NCBI RefSeq assembly: GCF_003730195.1
Contig: NZ_QWGG01000002.1
Coordinates: 1 to 64,000, forward strand
Direction: 5' to 3'
Length of the DNA: 64,000 bases
From: Halosimplex salinum
Lineage (GTDB): Archaea; Halobacteriota; Halobacteria; Halobacteriales; Haloarculaceae
A program made the translations under genes and the position numbers. A model generated the notes under the pieces. The model did no database searches, had not been told where the DNA came from, and worked only from the letters and a program-made list of their open reading frames with translations. This document shows positions 25,095-33,346 of the stretch, one piece after another. The stretch's first letter is position 1, and each line of letters opens with the position of its first letter.

Positions 25095-26294
25095 ATGGAT
25101 CCGAGGCGGGCGATCGACGAACCGCTGACGGTGTTCGTCGGCACGCGGACAGCCATCTGGCTGCCGACGCTCGTCGCACTCCTCTCGTTCGGGACCGGCG
25201 TCGCGAACATCAGCGCGACGACGGTCAACCCGCTCATCGAGACTTACGTCGAGATCCCTCGCGAAGTGCAACGGGCGGCCGGCTTCACCGGGGCGCTGAC
25301 CGGGTTCCTGATGCTCGTGAGCGCGGCCGGGATGCGTCGACGCCTCCGCGCGGCGTGGTTCTCGACGGTCGTCCTCCTCCCGGTCACGGCGCTCCAGGGG
25401 GTCGCGCAGTCGAGCCAGTACTCGCTGCCGCTGGTCGGGCTGTCCCTGGTCTCGCTGCCGGCAGTCCTGATGAACTACCGCCGGTTCGACCGCGAGGCGG
25501 ACCTCTCGGCGACGCAACTGGCGGCGCTCGCGGCGCTGACGGGGACGCTCGTCTACGGAACCGTCGGCTCCTACCAACTCCGCGGCGACTTCGGTGGGCT
25601 CTCTACCCTGACCGACGCCGTCTACTACACCATCGTCACCGCGAGCACCGTCGGGTACGGCGACGTGACGCCCCAGAGCCAGCAGGCGAAGCTGTTCGGG
25701 ATGTCCGTCGTCGTGCTCGGCGTCGCCAGTTTCACCGTCGCGCTGGGGTCGCTGCTCGGCCCCGCAATCGAGGCCCGCCTCTCGCAAGCACTCGGCACCA
25801 TGAACGACTCAGAACTCGAACTCCTGGACGACCACGTCGTCGTCCTGGGCTACGGCGACCTGACAGAACCGCTGCTCGAAGAGCTCTCGTCCGCGGCCAG
25901 ATTCGTCGTGGTCACGCCCGACAGCGACGTGGCGGCCACCCTGCGGACGCAGGACCTGCACGTGGTCGTCGGCGATCCGAGCGACGAGGAGCCACAGAAA
26001 CAGGCCGGGATCGAACACGCCCGCGCGATCATCGCGGCGACGAACGACGACGCACAGGACGCGCTGGCCATCCTCACCGCCCGACAGTTCCACCCCGAGG
26101 CCCGCATCGTCGCCGCTGCCACGGACCGAGAGAACGTCAAGAAGCTCCGCCGGGCCGGTGCCGACGCCGTCATCAGCCCCGCCGTCATCGGGGGCCACCT
26201 CCTCGTCGAGTCGGCCCTGGGCGACGCCGACATGGAGGGGCTGGCCGAGCGCCTCCTCGGCGCCGAGGGCGGCGGTTCGCGGGGATCGGACTGA
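25095..26294 (+). CDS. Potassium channel with RCK/TrkA-N domain
   Basis: A 399-residue ion channel. Four N-terminal hydrophobic segments are followed by a pore loop with the K+-selectivity filter TASTVGYGDVTP (TVGYGD at residues 185-190). A final pore helix leads into a cytoplasmic RCK (TrkA-N) Rossmann domain starting DHVVVLGYGDLTEPLLEELS (about residue 246). Conserved steps LHVVVGDPSDEE and ARAIIAATNDDAQDALAIL are present. It should be a K+ channel in the cell membrane gated through the RCK domain by nucleotide or ion binding. There is no separate TrkA-C domain, but two divergent neighbouring genes encode TrkA-C domains and could supply them. Confidence 0.88.
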   Translation: MDPRRAIDEPLTVFVGTRTAIWLPTLVALLSFGTGVANISATTVNPLIETYVEIPREVQRAAGFTGALTGFLMLVSAAGMRRRLRAAWFSTVVLLPVTALQGVAQSSQYSLPLVGLSLVSLPAVLMNYRRFDREADLSATQLAALAALTGTLVYGTVGSYQLRGDFGGLSTLTDAVYYTIVTASTVGYGDVTPQSQQAKLFGMSVVVLGVASFTVALGSLLGPAIEARLSQALGTMNDSELELLDDHVVVLGYGDLTEPLLEELSSAARFVVVTPDSDVAATLRTQDLHVVVGDPSDEEPQKQAGIEHARAIIAATNDDAQDALAILTARQFHPEARIVAAATDRENVKKLRRAGADAVISPAVIGGHLLVESALGDADMEGLAERLLGAEGGGSRGSD

Positions 26295-26306
26295 CGCGAC
26301 CGGCCG

Positions 26307-27848
26307 TCACGACCGGTCGACGATGGTCACGTCGGCGTCTACGTCCTGGATTCGCTCGAACGTCGGCGGAGAGACGAGTCGCGAGGCCGCGCTCCGGTCG
26401 GTACTGGCGCCCATGAACACCATGTCGAACTGGTCGGCGTTCTCCGCGAGGTACCGCTCGATAGACTGGGTCGCGACGCGTGTCTCGAAGCCGCGGTCGA
26501 ACGCCTCGACGAGGTCGGCGAGCATCGCCTCGGCGCGCCGTCGCTCGCGTTCGCCCGAGACACAGGAGCAGACGCTGACGCGGCCGCTCCGGCCGGTGAG
26601 GCGCGCGGCGAAGTCGAGCATGCTGTGGGCCACGTCGCTGGCCCGGCGGACCGGGACCAGGACGCGCTTCCAGCGAGTGCGCCCCGCCGCCGAGCGGTGG
26701 ACGATCACGTCGACGTCGCCGCGGAAGAGGTCGCGGACGTACGGCGAGAGCGCGCCGTGGCGCTGTTCGTACGCGGCCGCCACGAGGTCGCAGTTCGTCT
26801 CGTGGGCGGTCTTCAGGACCGTGGCCGCGGGCGACCGCCCGCCGACGGCGACGACGACCTGGCAGGGGACGCCGACTCGCCGTTCGATCTCGTCGGCCCG
26901 GTCCTCGAGGGTCGTCGCCGCCTCGGCGACGGCGCGGTCGCCCGTCGACTCCGCCGTCGCGTCCTCCGAGCGCTCGCCCGTTGCGTCCCCGGATCGGCCG
27001 CCCGTCGCGTCCCCGGATCGGCCCCCGTCGGTCGTCCCGCCGTCCGCGGTGACGCGCTCGGCGACCCGCCGGCGGTCGTCGATCCGGTCGCGTTCGGCCC
27101 TGGCGACCGCCTCGTCGTCGACCATGTCGAGCAGGACGACTTTCCCGGCGTCGTGAGCCGCCGCGAGGCGGGCGCCGAGTATCGCCGTCGCGTCCGGGTT
27201 CTCCCCGCGCATCGGCACGAGGACGTGGTCGTCGCCGTGGGTCGACTCGTAGAGGATCCGCGCGCGCCGTTCGTAGAAGCGCTCGCGCCACACCGTGAAC
27301 ACCAGCGCGACGATGCTACTCGCCAGCAGGATGCTCAGGGTGAACTCGAACTGGCTCCCGGTCGGCACGAGCAGTCCCAGCAGCGCCGTCGCGTACGCCG
27401 ACGGCTCCTCGATGTCGAGTGCCCAGGTGACGAGGCCCGCGAGGAACACCGCCACCGCCGCCTCGAAGGCGCCGACCGAGAACACGCCCGGCCCGCCGTC
27501 GGCGACGCCCAGCGCCGTCGCGAGCACGAGCGCCGCCCACCCGCAGAGCGCGCCGGTGGTGAGGCCGGCGACGAACCGCGTCGGCGACGCGTACTTGCCC
27601 TCGGGGTCGGCGAAGAGCGTGTACGTCCCCGACGCCAGCGGCGGGAACAGCAGGAACGAGAACCGCGGGACGCTGTTCGAGAGCGCCGTCACCAGCGCGA
27701 TGAGTAGCGGGACGAACACGAGGATCGACAGGTGGACGAGGTTGCTCGTCTGTTCGATCCACCGGCGGAAGGCGCGCGCCTCCCGTCGTTCGAGTCGACG
27801 GAGTCTGGCGACCGCCGCGTACAGCCAGTCACCGAGCGACCCGAGCAT
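26307..27848 (-). CDS. HPP-type membrane protein fused to two USP domains
   Basis: A 513-residue protein. The N-terminal ~190 residues are an HPP-family membrane domain with about five helices, including the diagnostic FSFLLFPPLASGTYTLFADPEGKYASP. Two cytoplasmic universal-stress-protein-like domains follow (HVLVPMRGENPDATAILGA and KRVLVPVRRASDVAHSMLDF). They are joined by a Gly/Asp/Thr linker with the imperfect repeat RSGDATGG. USP domains typically bind ATP. The protein is probably a stress-responsive membrane component. It converges with the K+ channel gene across 12 bp. The start is ATG 27848, with a TGCTTTTGTG element about 29 nt upstream; GTG 27857 is an alternative. Confidence 0.75.
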   Translation of the reverse strand: MLGSLGDWLYAAVARLRRLERREARAFRRWIEQTSNLVHLSILVFVPLLIALVTALSNSVPRFSFLLFPPLASGTYTLFADPEGKYASPTRFVAGLTTGALCGWAALVLATALGVADGGPGVFSVGAFEAAVAVFLAGLVTWALDIEEPSAYATALLGLLVPTGSQFEFTLSILLASSIVALVFTVWRERFYERRARILYESTHGDDHVLVPMRGENPDATAILGARLAAAHDAGKVVLLDMVDDEAVARAERDRIDDRRRVAERVTADGGTTDGGRSGDATGGRSGDATGERSEDATAESTGDRAVAEAATTLEDRADEIERRVGVPCQVVVAVGGRSPAATVLKTAHETNCDLVAAAYEQRHGALSPYVRDLFRGDVDVIVHRSAAGRTRWKRVLVPVRRASDVAHSMLDFAARLTGRSGRVSVCSCVSGERERRRAEAMLADLVEAFDRGFETRVATQSIERYLAENADQFDMVFMGASTDRSAASRLVSPPTFERIQDVDADVTIVDRS

Positions 27849-27978
27849 ATCATCCACTAACCCGGTCGCCGCACAAAAGCACGTCCCCGGCGGGACCCCG
27901 CGTCGTCTCCACGTCCCGTCGCAGAGTCGCGTCGTCTTCACGCCCCGCCTCAGAATCGCGTCGCCGCTCGGTCGCCGC

Positions 27979-28704
27979 TCAGAGTCGCGTCGCGGCTTCG
28001 AGCGAGATTTCGATGGCGCGTTCGACGTTGTTCTTCGCCTTCTCCGGGAGTTCGTCGTCGTCGGTCTCGCCCTTCTGGGTGCCCTCGACGAGGTTGCCGT
28101 CGACGGTGCAGATGGCCCCGGCACGCAGTCCCTTCCGACGTGCGAGCGTGAACACCGCCGCCGCCTCCATCTCGACCGCGAGCAGGCCCGCTCGCTCCCA
28201 GTCCGCGACGTACTCGTCGGTCTCGGCGTAGAAGGCGTCGTCCGTCGCGATCGGACCGACGTGGACGTCTTCGCCCTGCTCCTCCGCGCTGCGAACGAGC
28301 GTGTCGAGCGTGTCGTAGTCGGCGACGGCGGGGTACTCGACGTCCTCGTAACGCTTCGTGGTGCCCTCGTTCTTGGCGGCGCCGGTCGCGACGACCATGT
28401 CGCCGATCTCGATGTCCGACTGGAGCGCGCCGGTGGTCCCGACGCGCACGAACGTCTCCACGCCGACGTTCGCGAGTTCCTCGACGGCGATGGTCGCGGA
28501 GGGACAGCCGATTCCGGTCGAGCAGATCGTGAGATCGCGCCCGTCGTAGGTGGCGTTGACCAGCGTGTACTCGCGGTTCTCGGCCACGTGCTCGACGTTC
28601 TCGCAGTGACTCGCGATGCGCTCGACGCGGCCCGGGTCGCCCGGGATCAGCGCAATATCGTGGACGTCGCCCTGTTCGACCAGCAGATGGGGCTGTTTCG
28701 CCAT
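27979..28704 (-). CDS. udp: Uridine phosphorylase
   Basis: A 241-residue nucleoside phosphorylase-I family enzyme. It cleaves uridine (or a related nucleoside) with phosphate to base and ribose-1-phosphate in the cytoplasm. Motifs include LIPGDPGRVERIA (phosphate loop), the family signature region ICSTGIGCPSATIAVEEL, the VRVGTTGALQ phosphate site, and LLAVEMEAAAVFTLAR with the conserved ME pair contacting ribose. ATG 28704 is preceded by a CGTTTTGCC element about 29 nt upstream. deoC at 30014 is the next enzyme class in nucleoside-sugar catabolism, so the two probably work in one pathway although they are not in one operon. Confidence 0.88.
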   Translation of the reverse strand: MAKQPHLLVEQGDVHDIALIPGDPGRVERIASHCENVEHVAENREYTLVNATYDGRDLTICSTGIGCPSATIAVEELANVGVETFVRVGTTGALQSDIEIGDMVVATGAAKNEGTTKRYEDVEYPAVADYDTLDTLVRSAEEQGEDVHVGPIATDDAFYAETDEYVADWERAGLLAVEMEAAAVFTLARRKGLRAGAICTVDGNLVEGTQKGETDDDELPEKAKNNVERAIEISLEAATRL

Positions 28705-29044
28705 GTCCGTCAGTGTGTCCGCGGCCGGCAAAACGGTACCCTTCGACACCGGCGCGCCGAGCGGCCGTGCTATCCCGTCCCGAGGGACCGTTTCGTTAGC
28801 GGTCTCCCCGCCCGAAACCGCGAGACTGCTCCTCGATTCCATGTGAAAGAAGGGGGTTCGGCCAGTCCGTCGTGAGAGCGACTACCGCAGCCATTCCGCG
28901 TGCTCGGGACCGCTCCCCGGCGGTACCGGGCACTCCCAACCCCTCGATACCCGAACAGGGGTGCGTTTCGGGAGGGGAGACGGCGGACGAAACCACAGGA
29001 TAGCGAGTGGATTCGACACGAAACGAAGGGGTTCGGACCGGTCG
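28705..29044. other. 340-bp intergenic region, no gene seen
   Basis: This gap separates udp from the DUF63 gene on the same strand. It contains the udp promoter near 28733. I see no credible ORF, hairpin terminator or RNA gene in the rest. Long frames through it are Arg-rich shadows. Confidence 0.5.
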
Positions 29045-29887
29045 TCAGATGGCCGGGCCGAGGAGGAAGAGGAAGAGGTTGTTCGCGGCGGGGCCCATGC
29101 CGACCGCGGCGACGAACGCGAGCAGGAGGTTCCCCTGACTGGGTTCCTCCTCGACGAGGTCCGCGAGGAGGAGGACGATGCCCATCGCGAGCACGAGTTT
29201 GACGACGGCGAACAGCCACCCCTTGCCGAGGTAGGAGTACGTCGGGAGAGTCTCGGCGAAGTCCATGATGCGCCGGGGGATGGGCGTCCGCTCGCCGGTG
29301 CCGATCACGTCGACGCCGATGGCGGTCGAGAACCCGTCGAGGGCGTGGGCGAAGACGACCAGCGGGCCGCCGAGTCCGGCGTGGTCGACGGCGCCCGTCC
29401 ACCGGAGCGCGAGCAGGTAGTAACAGGGCGCGGTGAGGACCGCGGCGCCGAGGAACCCGATCGGCAGCCAGACCAGCGCGACCGACGACTGGACGCGACC
29501 GACGGCGAAGGCGTACGCGACGGCCACCAGCGCGAGCAGGAGCGACGTGCCGAGGAAGGCGAGGTTGCGGGCGATCCGGTCGGGGTCGTCGAGCATCTGC
29601 GCGCGGATCGTCGAGGGGATCCAGACCGCGGCCGCGAGGAGGAACGTCGTCACGTACACCGCGGGCGCGGCGAAGAACGGACCGGCCGCCGCCGGGAACA
29701 GCCCGACCTGGTGGAACGCGTGGAAGGCCCCGCCGGCGATCATCCACGGCGCGAACGCGAGCACCTGTTTCCCCGTCACGGGCGGTCCCAGGAGGTAGAG
29801 CGCGGCGACCGACGCCACCGTCAGCACGACCAGCACGATCGCGTACGGCAGCGGCGGGAGCGCGAGACCGCTCGGAAGGATCTGCAT
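29045..29887 (-). CDS. DUF63 family membrane protein
   Basis: A 280-residue archaeal integral membrane protein with about eight helices. DUF63 landmarks are LAFAPWMIAGGAFHAFHQVG near residue 45-65 and FAHALDGFSTAIGVDVIG with a conserved Asp in a helix. FAETLPTYSYLGKGWLFAVVK follows. The conserved buried His/Asp residues suggest an enzymatic or transport role, but function is unknown. ATG 29887 opens MQILPSG. It is divergent from deoC (127 bp between starts). Confidence 0.85.
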   Translation of the reverse strand: MQILPSGLALPPLPYAIVLVVLTVASVAALYLLGPPVTGKQVLAFAPWMIAGGAFHAFHQVGLFPAAAGPFFAAPAVYVTTFLLAAAVWIPSTIRAQMLDDPDRIARNLAFLGTSLLLALVAVAYAFAVGRVQSSVALVWLPIGFLGAAVLTAPCYYLLALRWTGAVDHAGLGGPLVVFAHALDGFSTAIGVDVIGTGERTPIPRRIMDFAETLPTYSYLGKGWLFAVVKLVLAMGIVLLLADLVEEEPSQGNLLLAFVAAVGMGPAANNLFLFLLGPAI

Positions 29888-29982
29888 ATCCTCCGAGGGT
29901 TCCCGAACCGCCGAAAGAGTTCCGGTCGGGCGAGTTGGAGCGAGGCCGTCAGCGAGGGCGAGCGCGCCGACGATCCGAACGG

Positions 29983-29992
29983 GCTTTTATCC
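29983..29992 (+). promoter_or_regulatory. TATA box of deoC
   Basis: GCTTTTATCC is centred 27 nt before the deoC ATG at 30014, predicting a leaderless transcript. Confidence 0.65.
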
Positions 29993-30013
29993 CGGGCGTG
30001 AGACAGGTGCGCT

Positions 30014-30709
30014 ATGAGCACGGACGCGGCGGACGCGGCGGACGTGACGGGCCGTATCGAGCATACGGTCCTGGGCCCGGAGACGACGCCCGACGACGTG
30101 ATCGCGGTGCTGGACGCCGCCATCGAGTACGGGATGCGCGCCTGCATCCCGCCCTGCTATCTCGAACTGGCCGACGGCTACGCCCCGACGGTCCCGCTCT
30201 CGACGGTCGTGGGCTTCCCGCACGGCCAGCACACCACCGCCGCGAAGTGCGCCGAGGCCACCGACGCCTGGGACGCGGGCGCCGACGAACTCGACATGGT
30301 GATCAACGTCGGTCGCCTCCGCGCGGGCGAGGACGGCACCGTCCTCGACGAGATCGAGGAGGTCGTCGCGGCCGTCCCGATCCCGGTGAAGGTCATCGTC
30401 GAGACGCCGCTGCTGTCCGAGGAGGAGAAGCGGCGGGCCGCCGAGTGCGCGCTGGAGGCCGGCGCCGACTACCTGAAGACCGCGACCGGCTTCTCCGACG
30501 GCGGCGCGACGGTGCCGGACGTGGAACTGCTCGCCGAGTACCTGCCCGTGAAGGCGTCGGGCGGTGTGGGCTCGTGGGAAGAGATGGAGGCGATGCTGGA
30601 TGCGGGTGCGGAGCGGATCGGTGCTTCGAGCGGCGACGTGATCGCCCGCGAGTTCCTCGACCAGCACGAGAGCGCGACTCGCGAGGACGTGAGCGGCTGG
30701 GACGATTGA
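30014..30709 (+). CDS. deoC: Deoxyribose-phosphate aldolase
   Basis: A 231-residue class I aldolase that splits 2-deoxyribose-5-phosphate into glyceraldehyde-3-phosphate and acetaldehyde. The Schiff-base lysine is K155 in [14 protein letters not shown], the second active-site lysine is K180 in PVKASGGVG, and the general acid Asp lies in [12 protein letters not shown]. Phosphate-loop residues GASSGDVI are near the C-terminus. Length and motifs are normal for the family. It functions with nucleoside phosphorylases such as udp upstream. A strong TATA box lies 27 nt before ATG 30014. Confidence 0.95.
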   Translation: MSTDAADAADVTGRIEHTVLGPETTPDDVIAVLDAAIEYGMRACIPPCYLELADGYAPTVPLSTVVGFPHGQHTTAAKCAEATDAWDAGADELDMVINVGRLRAGEDGTVLDEIEEVVAAVPIPVKVIVETPLLSEEEKRRAAECALEAGADYLKTATGFSDGGATVPDVELLAEYLPVKASGGVGSWEEMEAMLDAGAERIGASSGDVIAREFLDQHESATREDVSGWDD

Positions 30710-30804
30710 GCTGGAGGTTCGTTTACAGTCGTTTCTGGAGGTAACGAGGGCTGAGAGGTATCTTCAGGAAGAACGACGGCCGTTGCGGACATTACGCGAT
30801 GAAA

Positions 30805-31152
30805 GCCCTCGGCCCGCTCGCTAACAGTTGGAACGACCGCAGATAACAGCAACTCACGAAAGCCCTCGGCCCGCTCGTGACGCCGCGGGTCGCTGCGCTC
30901 CTCGCTCCGCTTCGGTGCTTGCGTCCCCGGGGCGCCGACGAGCGCGCCTCGCCCTTTCAGTCCGCCGGAAGACTCACTCCGTTCGTCTTCCGAGCCCTGA
31001 CTCGCTGCGCTCGTCAGGACGCCAGGGCAGCACCGTACAGCACCGCGCCTCACACCTCCTCAACCGATTCCCTCGGTCGCTGCGCTCCCTCGGTCATCCC
31101 TCGCGCGGCTACATCGCGCGCATGAAAGCGCGCTCCAGCGCGCGCCACCGCG
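30805..31152 (+). repeat. Structured interspersed element, copy 3, with 57-bp tail
   Basis: The tail unit starting GCCCTCGGCCCGCTCG at 30805 recurs 57 bp later at 30862, where the core begins. The core shares GCCTCGCCCTTTCAGTCCGCC, a CACACCTCCTCAACCGATT block (one substitution in the CCCCAG motif), TCCCTCGCGCGG and CGCGCCACCGCG. Hairpin B is replaced by GCGCGC (31116-31121) with GCGCGC (31128-31133). The hairpin A region has diverged and no longer forms the same stem. It lies between the end of deoC and the start of the methylthiotransferase gene. Confidence 0.8.
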
Positions 31153-31258
31153 AACGAATGGACAGCACACGCCACTGCGGGTGAACGATCGAAACCGTTC
31201 CGGCGTGCGAACCGATCCGTCGCGCTTTTGGCCGCGAGCGCCAAGTGAACAACAACAG

Positions 31259-32518
31259 ATGGCCCGTTATCACATCGAGACCTACGGCTGCACGGCCAAC
31301 CGGGGTGAGAGCCGCCAGATCGAGCGGGCGCTCCGCGACGGCGGCCACCACCCCGCGGAGGGCCCCGCGGAGGCCGACGTGGCGATCCTCAACACCTGCA
31401 CCGTGGTCGAGAAGACGGAGCGCAACATGCTCCGGCGGGCCGAGGAACTCGACGCCGAGACGCCCGCGGACCTCGTCGTCACCGGTTGCATGGCGCTCGC
31501 GCAGGGCGAGGAGTTCGCGCAGGCCGACCTCGAGGCGGAGGTGCTCCACTGGGACGAAGTCCCGGAGTACGTCCGCAACGGCGAGTGCCCGACGACGACG
31601 CCCGACACCGAACCGATCCTCGACGGCGTCGTCGGCATCCTCCCCATCGCCCGGGGCTGTATGAGCGACTGCTCCTACTGCATCACCAAGCAGGCGACGG
31701 GCCGGATCGACTCGCCCCCGGTCGACGAGAACGTCGAGAAGGCCCGCGCGCTGGTCCACGCCGGCGCGAAGGAGATCCGGATCACGGGGCAGGACACCGG
31801 CGTCTACGGCTGGGACCGCAACCAGGGCGAGAGCCTCCTGCCCGAACTCCTCGAACGGATCTGCGACATCGACGGCGAGTTCCGCGTGCGGGTGGGCATG
31901 GCGAATCCCAAGGGCGTCCACGGGGTTCGCGAGGAACTCGCCAGGGTCTTCGCCGAGAACGAGGAGATCTACGACTTCCTGCACGCGCCGGTCCAGTCGG
32001 GGAGCGACGACGTGCTCGCGGACATGCGCCGCCAGCACGAGGTCTCCGAGTACGTCGAGGTCGTCGAGACCTTCGACGAGCACCTGGAGGAGTGGACCCT
32101 CTCGACGGACTTCATCGTCGGCTTCCCCACGGAGACCGACCGCGACTTCCAGCAGACGATGGCCCTGCTCCGGGAGACCCGCCCGGAGAAGATCAACGTC
32201 ACGCGCTTCTCGAAGCGACCGAACACCGACGCCGCCGACATGAAGGGTCTCGGCGGCACGGTGAAGAAGGAGCGCTCCTCGGCGATGACCGACCTGAAGA
32301 TGGAGGTCATGGACGAGGTGTACGAGTCGATGGTCGGCGACGTGCGCTCGGTCCTGCTCACCGAGGACGGCACCGACGAGTCGCTCGTCGGCTACGACCG
32401 CGCCTACCGACAGGTCGCGATCCCCGGCGCGGAGACGGCGGGCGCCGAAGTCGGCGACACGGTCGACGCGGAGATCACCGGCCACAACACCGTCTACGCG
32501 CTGGGCGAACTGGCCTGA
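31259..32518 (+). CDS. MiaB-like tRNA methylthiotransferase (archaeal MtaB type)
   Basis: A 419-residue radical SAM enzyme that adds a methylthio group to t6A at position 37 of tRNAs. The N-terminal UPF0004 domain supplies three Cys for an auxiliary cluster (TYGCTANRGES, NTCTV, TGCMA). The radical SAM cluster is RGCMSDCSYC (CxxxCxxC), and the TRAM-like C-terminus is about residues 355-419 (RSVLLTEDGTDESLVG). The LHAPVQSGSDDVL motif is characteristic. Archaeal members belong to the e-MtaB/CDKAL1 branch. It starts at ATG 31259 with a GCTTTTGG element about 31 nt upstream; a longer upstream frame has no support. Confidence 0.92.
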   Translation: MARYHIETYGCTANRGESRQIERALRDGGHHPAEGPAEADVAILNTCTVVEKTERNMLRRAEELDAETPADLVVTGCMALAQGEEFAQADLEAEVLHWDEVPEYVRNGECPTTTPDTEPILDGVVGILPIARGCMSDCSYCITKQATGRIDSPPVDENVEKARALVHAGAKEIRITGQDTGVYGWDRNQGESLLPELLERICDIDGEFRVRVGMANPKGVHGVREELARVFAENEEIYDFLHAPVQSGSDDVLADMRRQHEVSEYVEVVETFDEHLEEWTLSTDFIVGFPTETDRDFQQTMALLRETRPEKINVTRFSKRPNTDAADMKGLGGTVKKERSSAMTDLKMEVMDEVYESMVGDVRSVLLTEDGTDESLVGYDRAYRQVAIPGAETAGAEVGDTVDAEITGHNTVYALGELA

Positions 32519-32531
32519 GGGACGCCGACGG

Positions 32532-33305
32532 TCACTCGTCGAGCACTTCCGCGGCGTTGTCCCGCGGTTCGTACCCGAGCAGTCGCATCGTCTCCGTGAT
32601 GGAGTGGAAGCGGGCGTCGTTCCGGGACACCGCGTTGACCGTCACGGGGTTCTCGGGGAGGTCGACCGTCGCCGCCTTCTCGTGGACGTCACGGCAGTCG
32701 TGCGGACTGAGCCAGAGCGCGCGGGCGAACCGCTCCTTACCCGGATCGCCGTCTCCGTCGACGGCTTCTCGGAGGTCGTCCTCGCTCATATACCAGCCGA
32801 TGCGGACGTTGACGACTTCGAGGCCCTCGGAGTCGGCGTAGAACTTCGTCAGCCCCTCGCAGGCGGCCTTGCTCACGCCGTAGAAGGAGTCCGGCCGAGT
32901 CGGCGCGTCGGCGTCGACCGTCTGCGCGTAGCCGATAGTCATGCTCTCGGGGTCGCCGTCGGCGGCGTTGTACGTCCCGACGGCGTGATTCGAGGAGGCG
33001 AACACCACGCGGTCGATGCCGTTCTCGACGGCCGCGTCCATGACGTGTTTCGTCCCCTGGATGTTCGTCTCCGAGACCGTCTCCCACTCCGCGTCCGGCT
33101 GGGAGGCCCCCGCGAGGTGGACGACGACGTCCACGTTGTCGAGCTTCTCGGTCACGTCGTCGGGGTCGGTCACGTCCAGCAGTTCGCTGTCGAGGTCGTC
33201 GTGTTCGGAGTGGGAGAACGGGAGCACCTCGTCGGCGTCGTCGAAGGCGTCGACCAGCGCTCGACCGACGTTCCCCCCGGCACCGGTGAGTGCGATCCTC
33301 GTCAT
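32532..33305 (-). CDS. NAD-dependent sugar dehydrogenase-like SDR (possible Azf)
   Basis: A 257-residue extended SDR. The cofactor motif is RIALTGAGGNVGRALVDAF, followed by VVVHLAGASQPD, the catalytic Tyr-Lys in FYGVSKAACEG, and LEVVNVRIGWYMSEDD. It resembles uronate dehydrogenases and the haloarchaeal NAD-dependent glucose-6-phosphate dehydrogenase Azf, also about 260 residues. Azf is therefore a reasonable candidate for the oxidative branch of sugar metabolism. Sequence alone cannot separate Azf from other epimerase/dehydratase-fold enzymes. The start is ATG 33305; the flavoprotein gene lies just upstream on the same strand (42 bp). Confidence 0.7.
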   Translation of the reverse strand: MTRIALTGAGGNVGRALVDAFDDADEVLPFSHSEHDDLDSELLDVTDPDDVTEKLDNVDVVVHLAGASQPDAEWETVSETNIQGTKHVMDAAVENGIDRVVFASSNHAVGTYNAADGDPESMTIGYAQTVDADAPTRPDSFYGVSKAACEGLTKFYADSEGLEVVNVRIGWYMSEDDLREAVDGDGDPGKERFARALWLSPHDCRDVHEKAATVDLPENPVTVNAVSRNDARFHSITETMRLLGYEPRDNAAEVLDE

Positions 33306-33346
33306 CGGGTCCGATAGGGGCGCGAGCGGGGTAACGGTTGATACTG

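Noticed and set aside
28770-29747. 325-residue Arg-rich frame antisense to DUF63
   Set aside because: Low-complexity shadow without any domain; the opposite strand encodes a recognisable membrane family.
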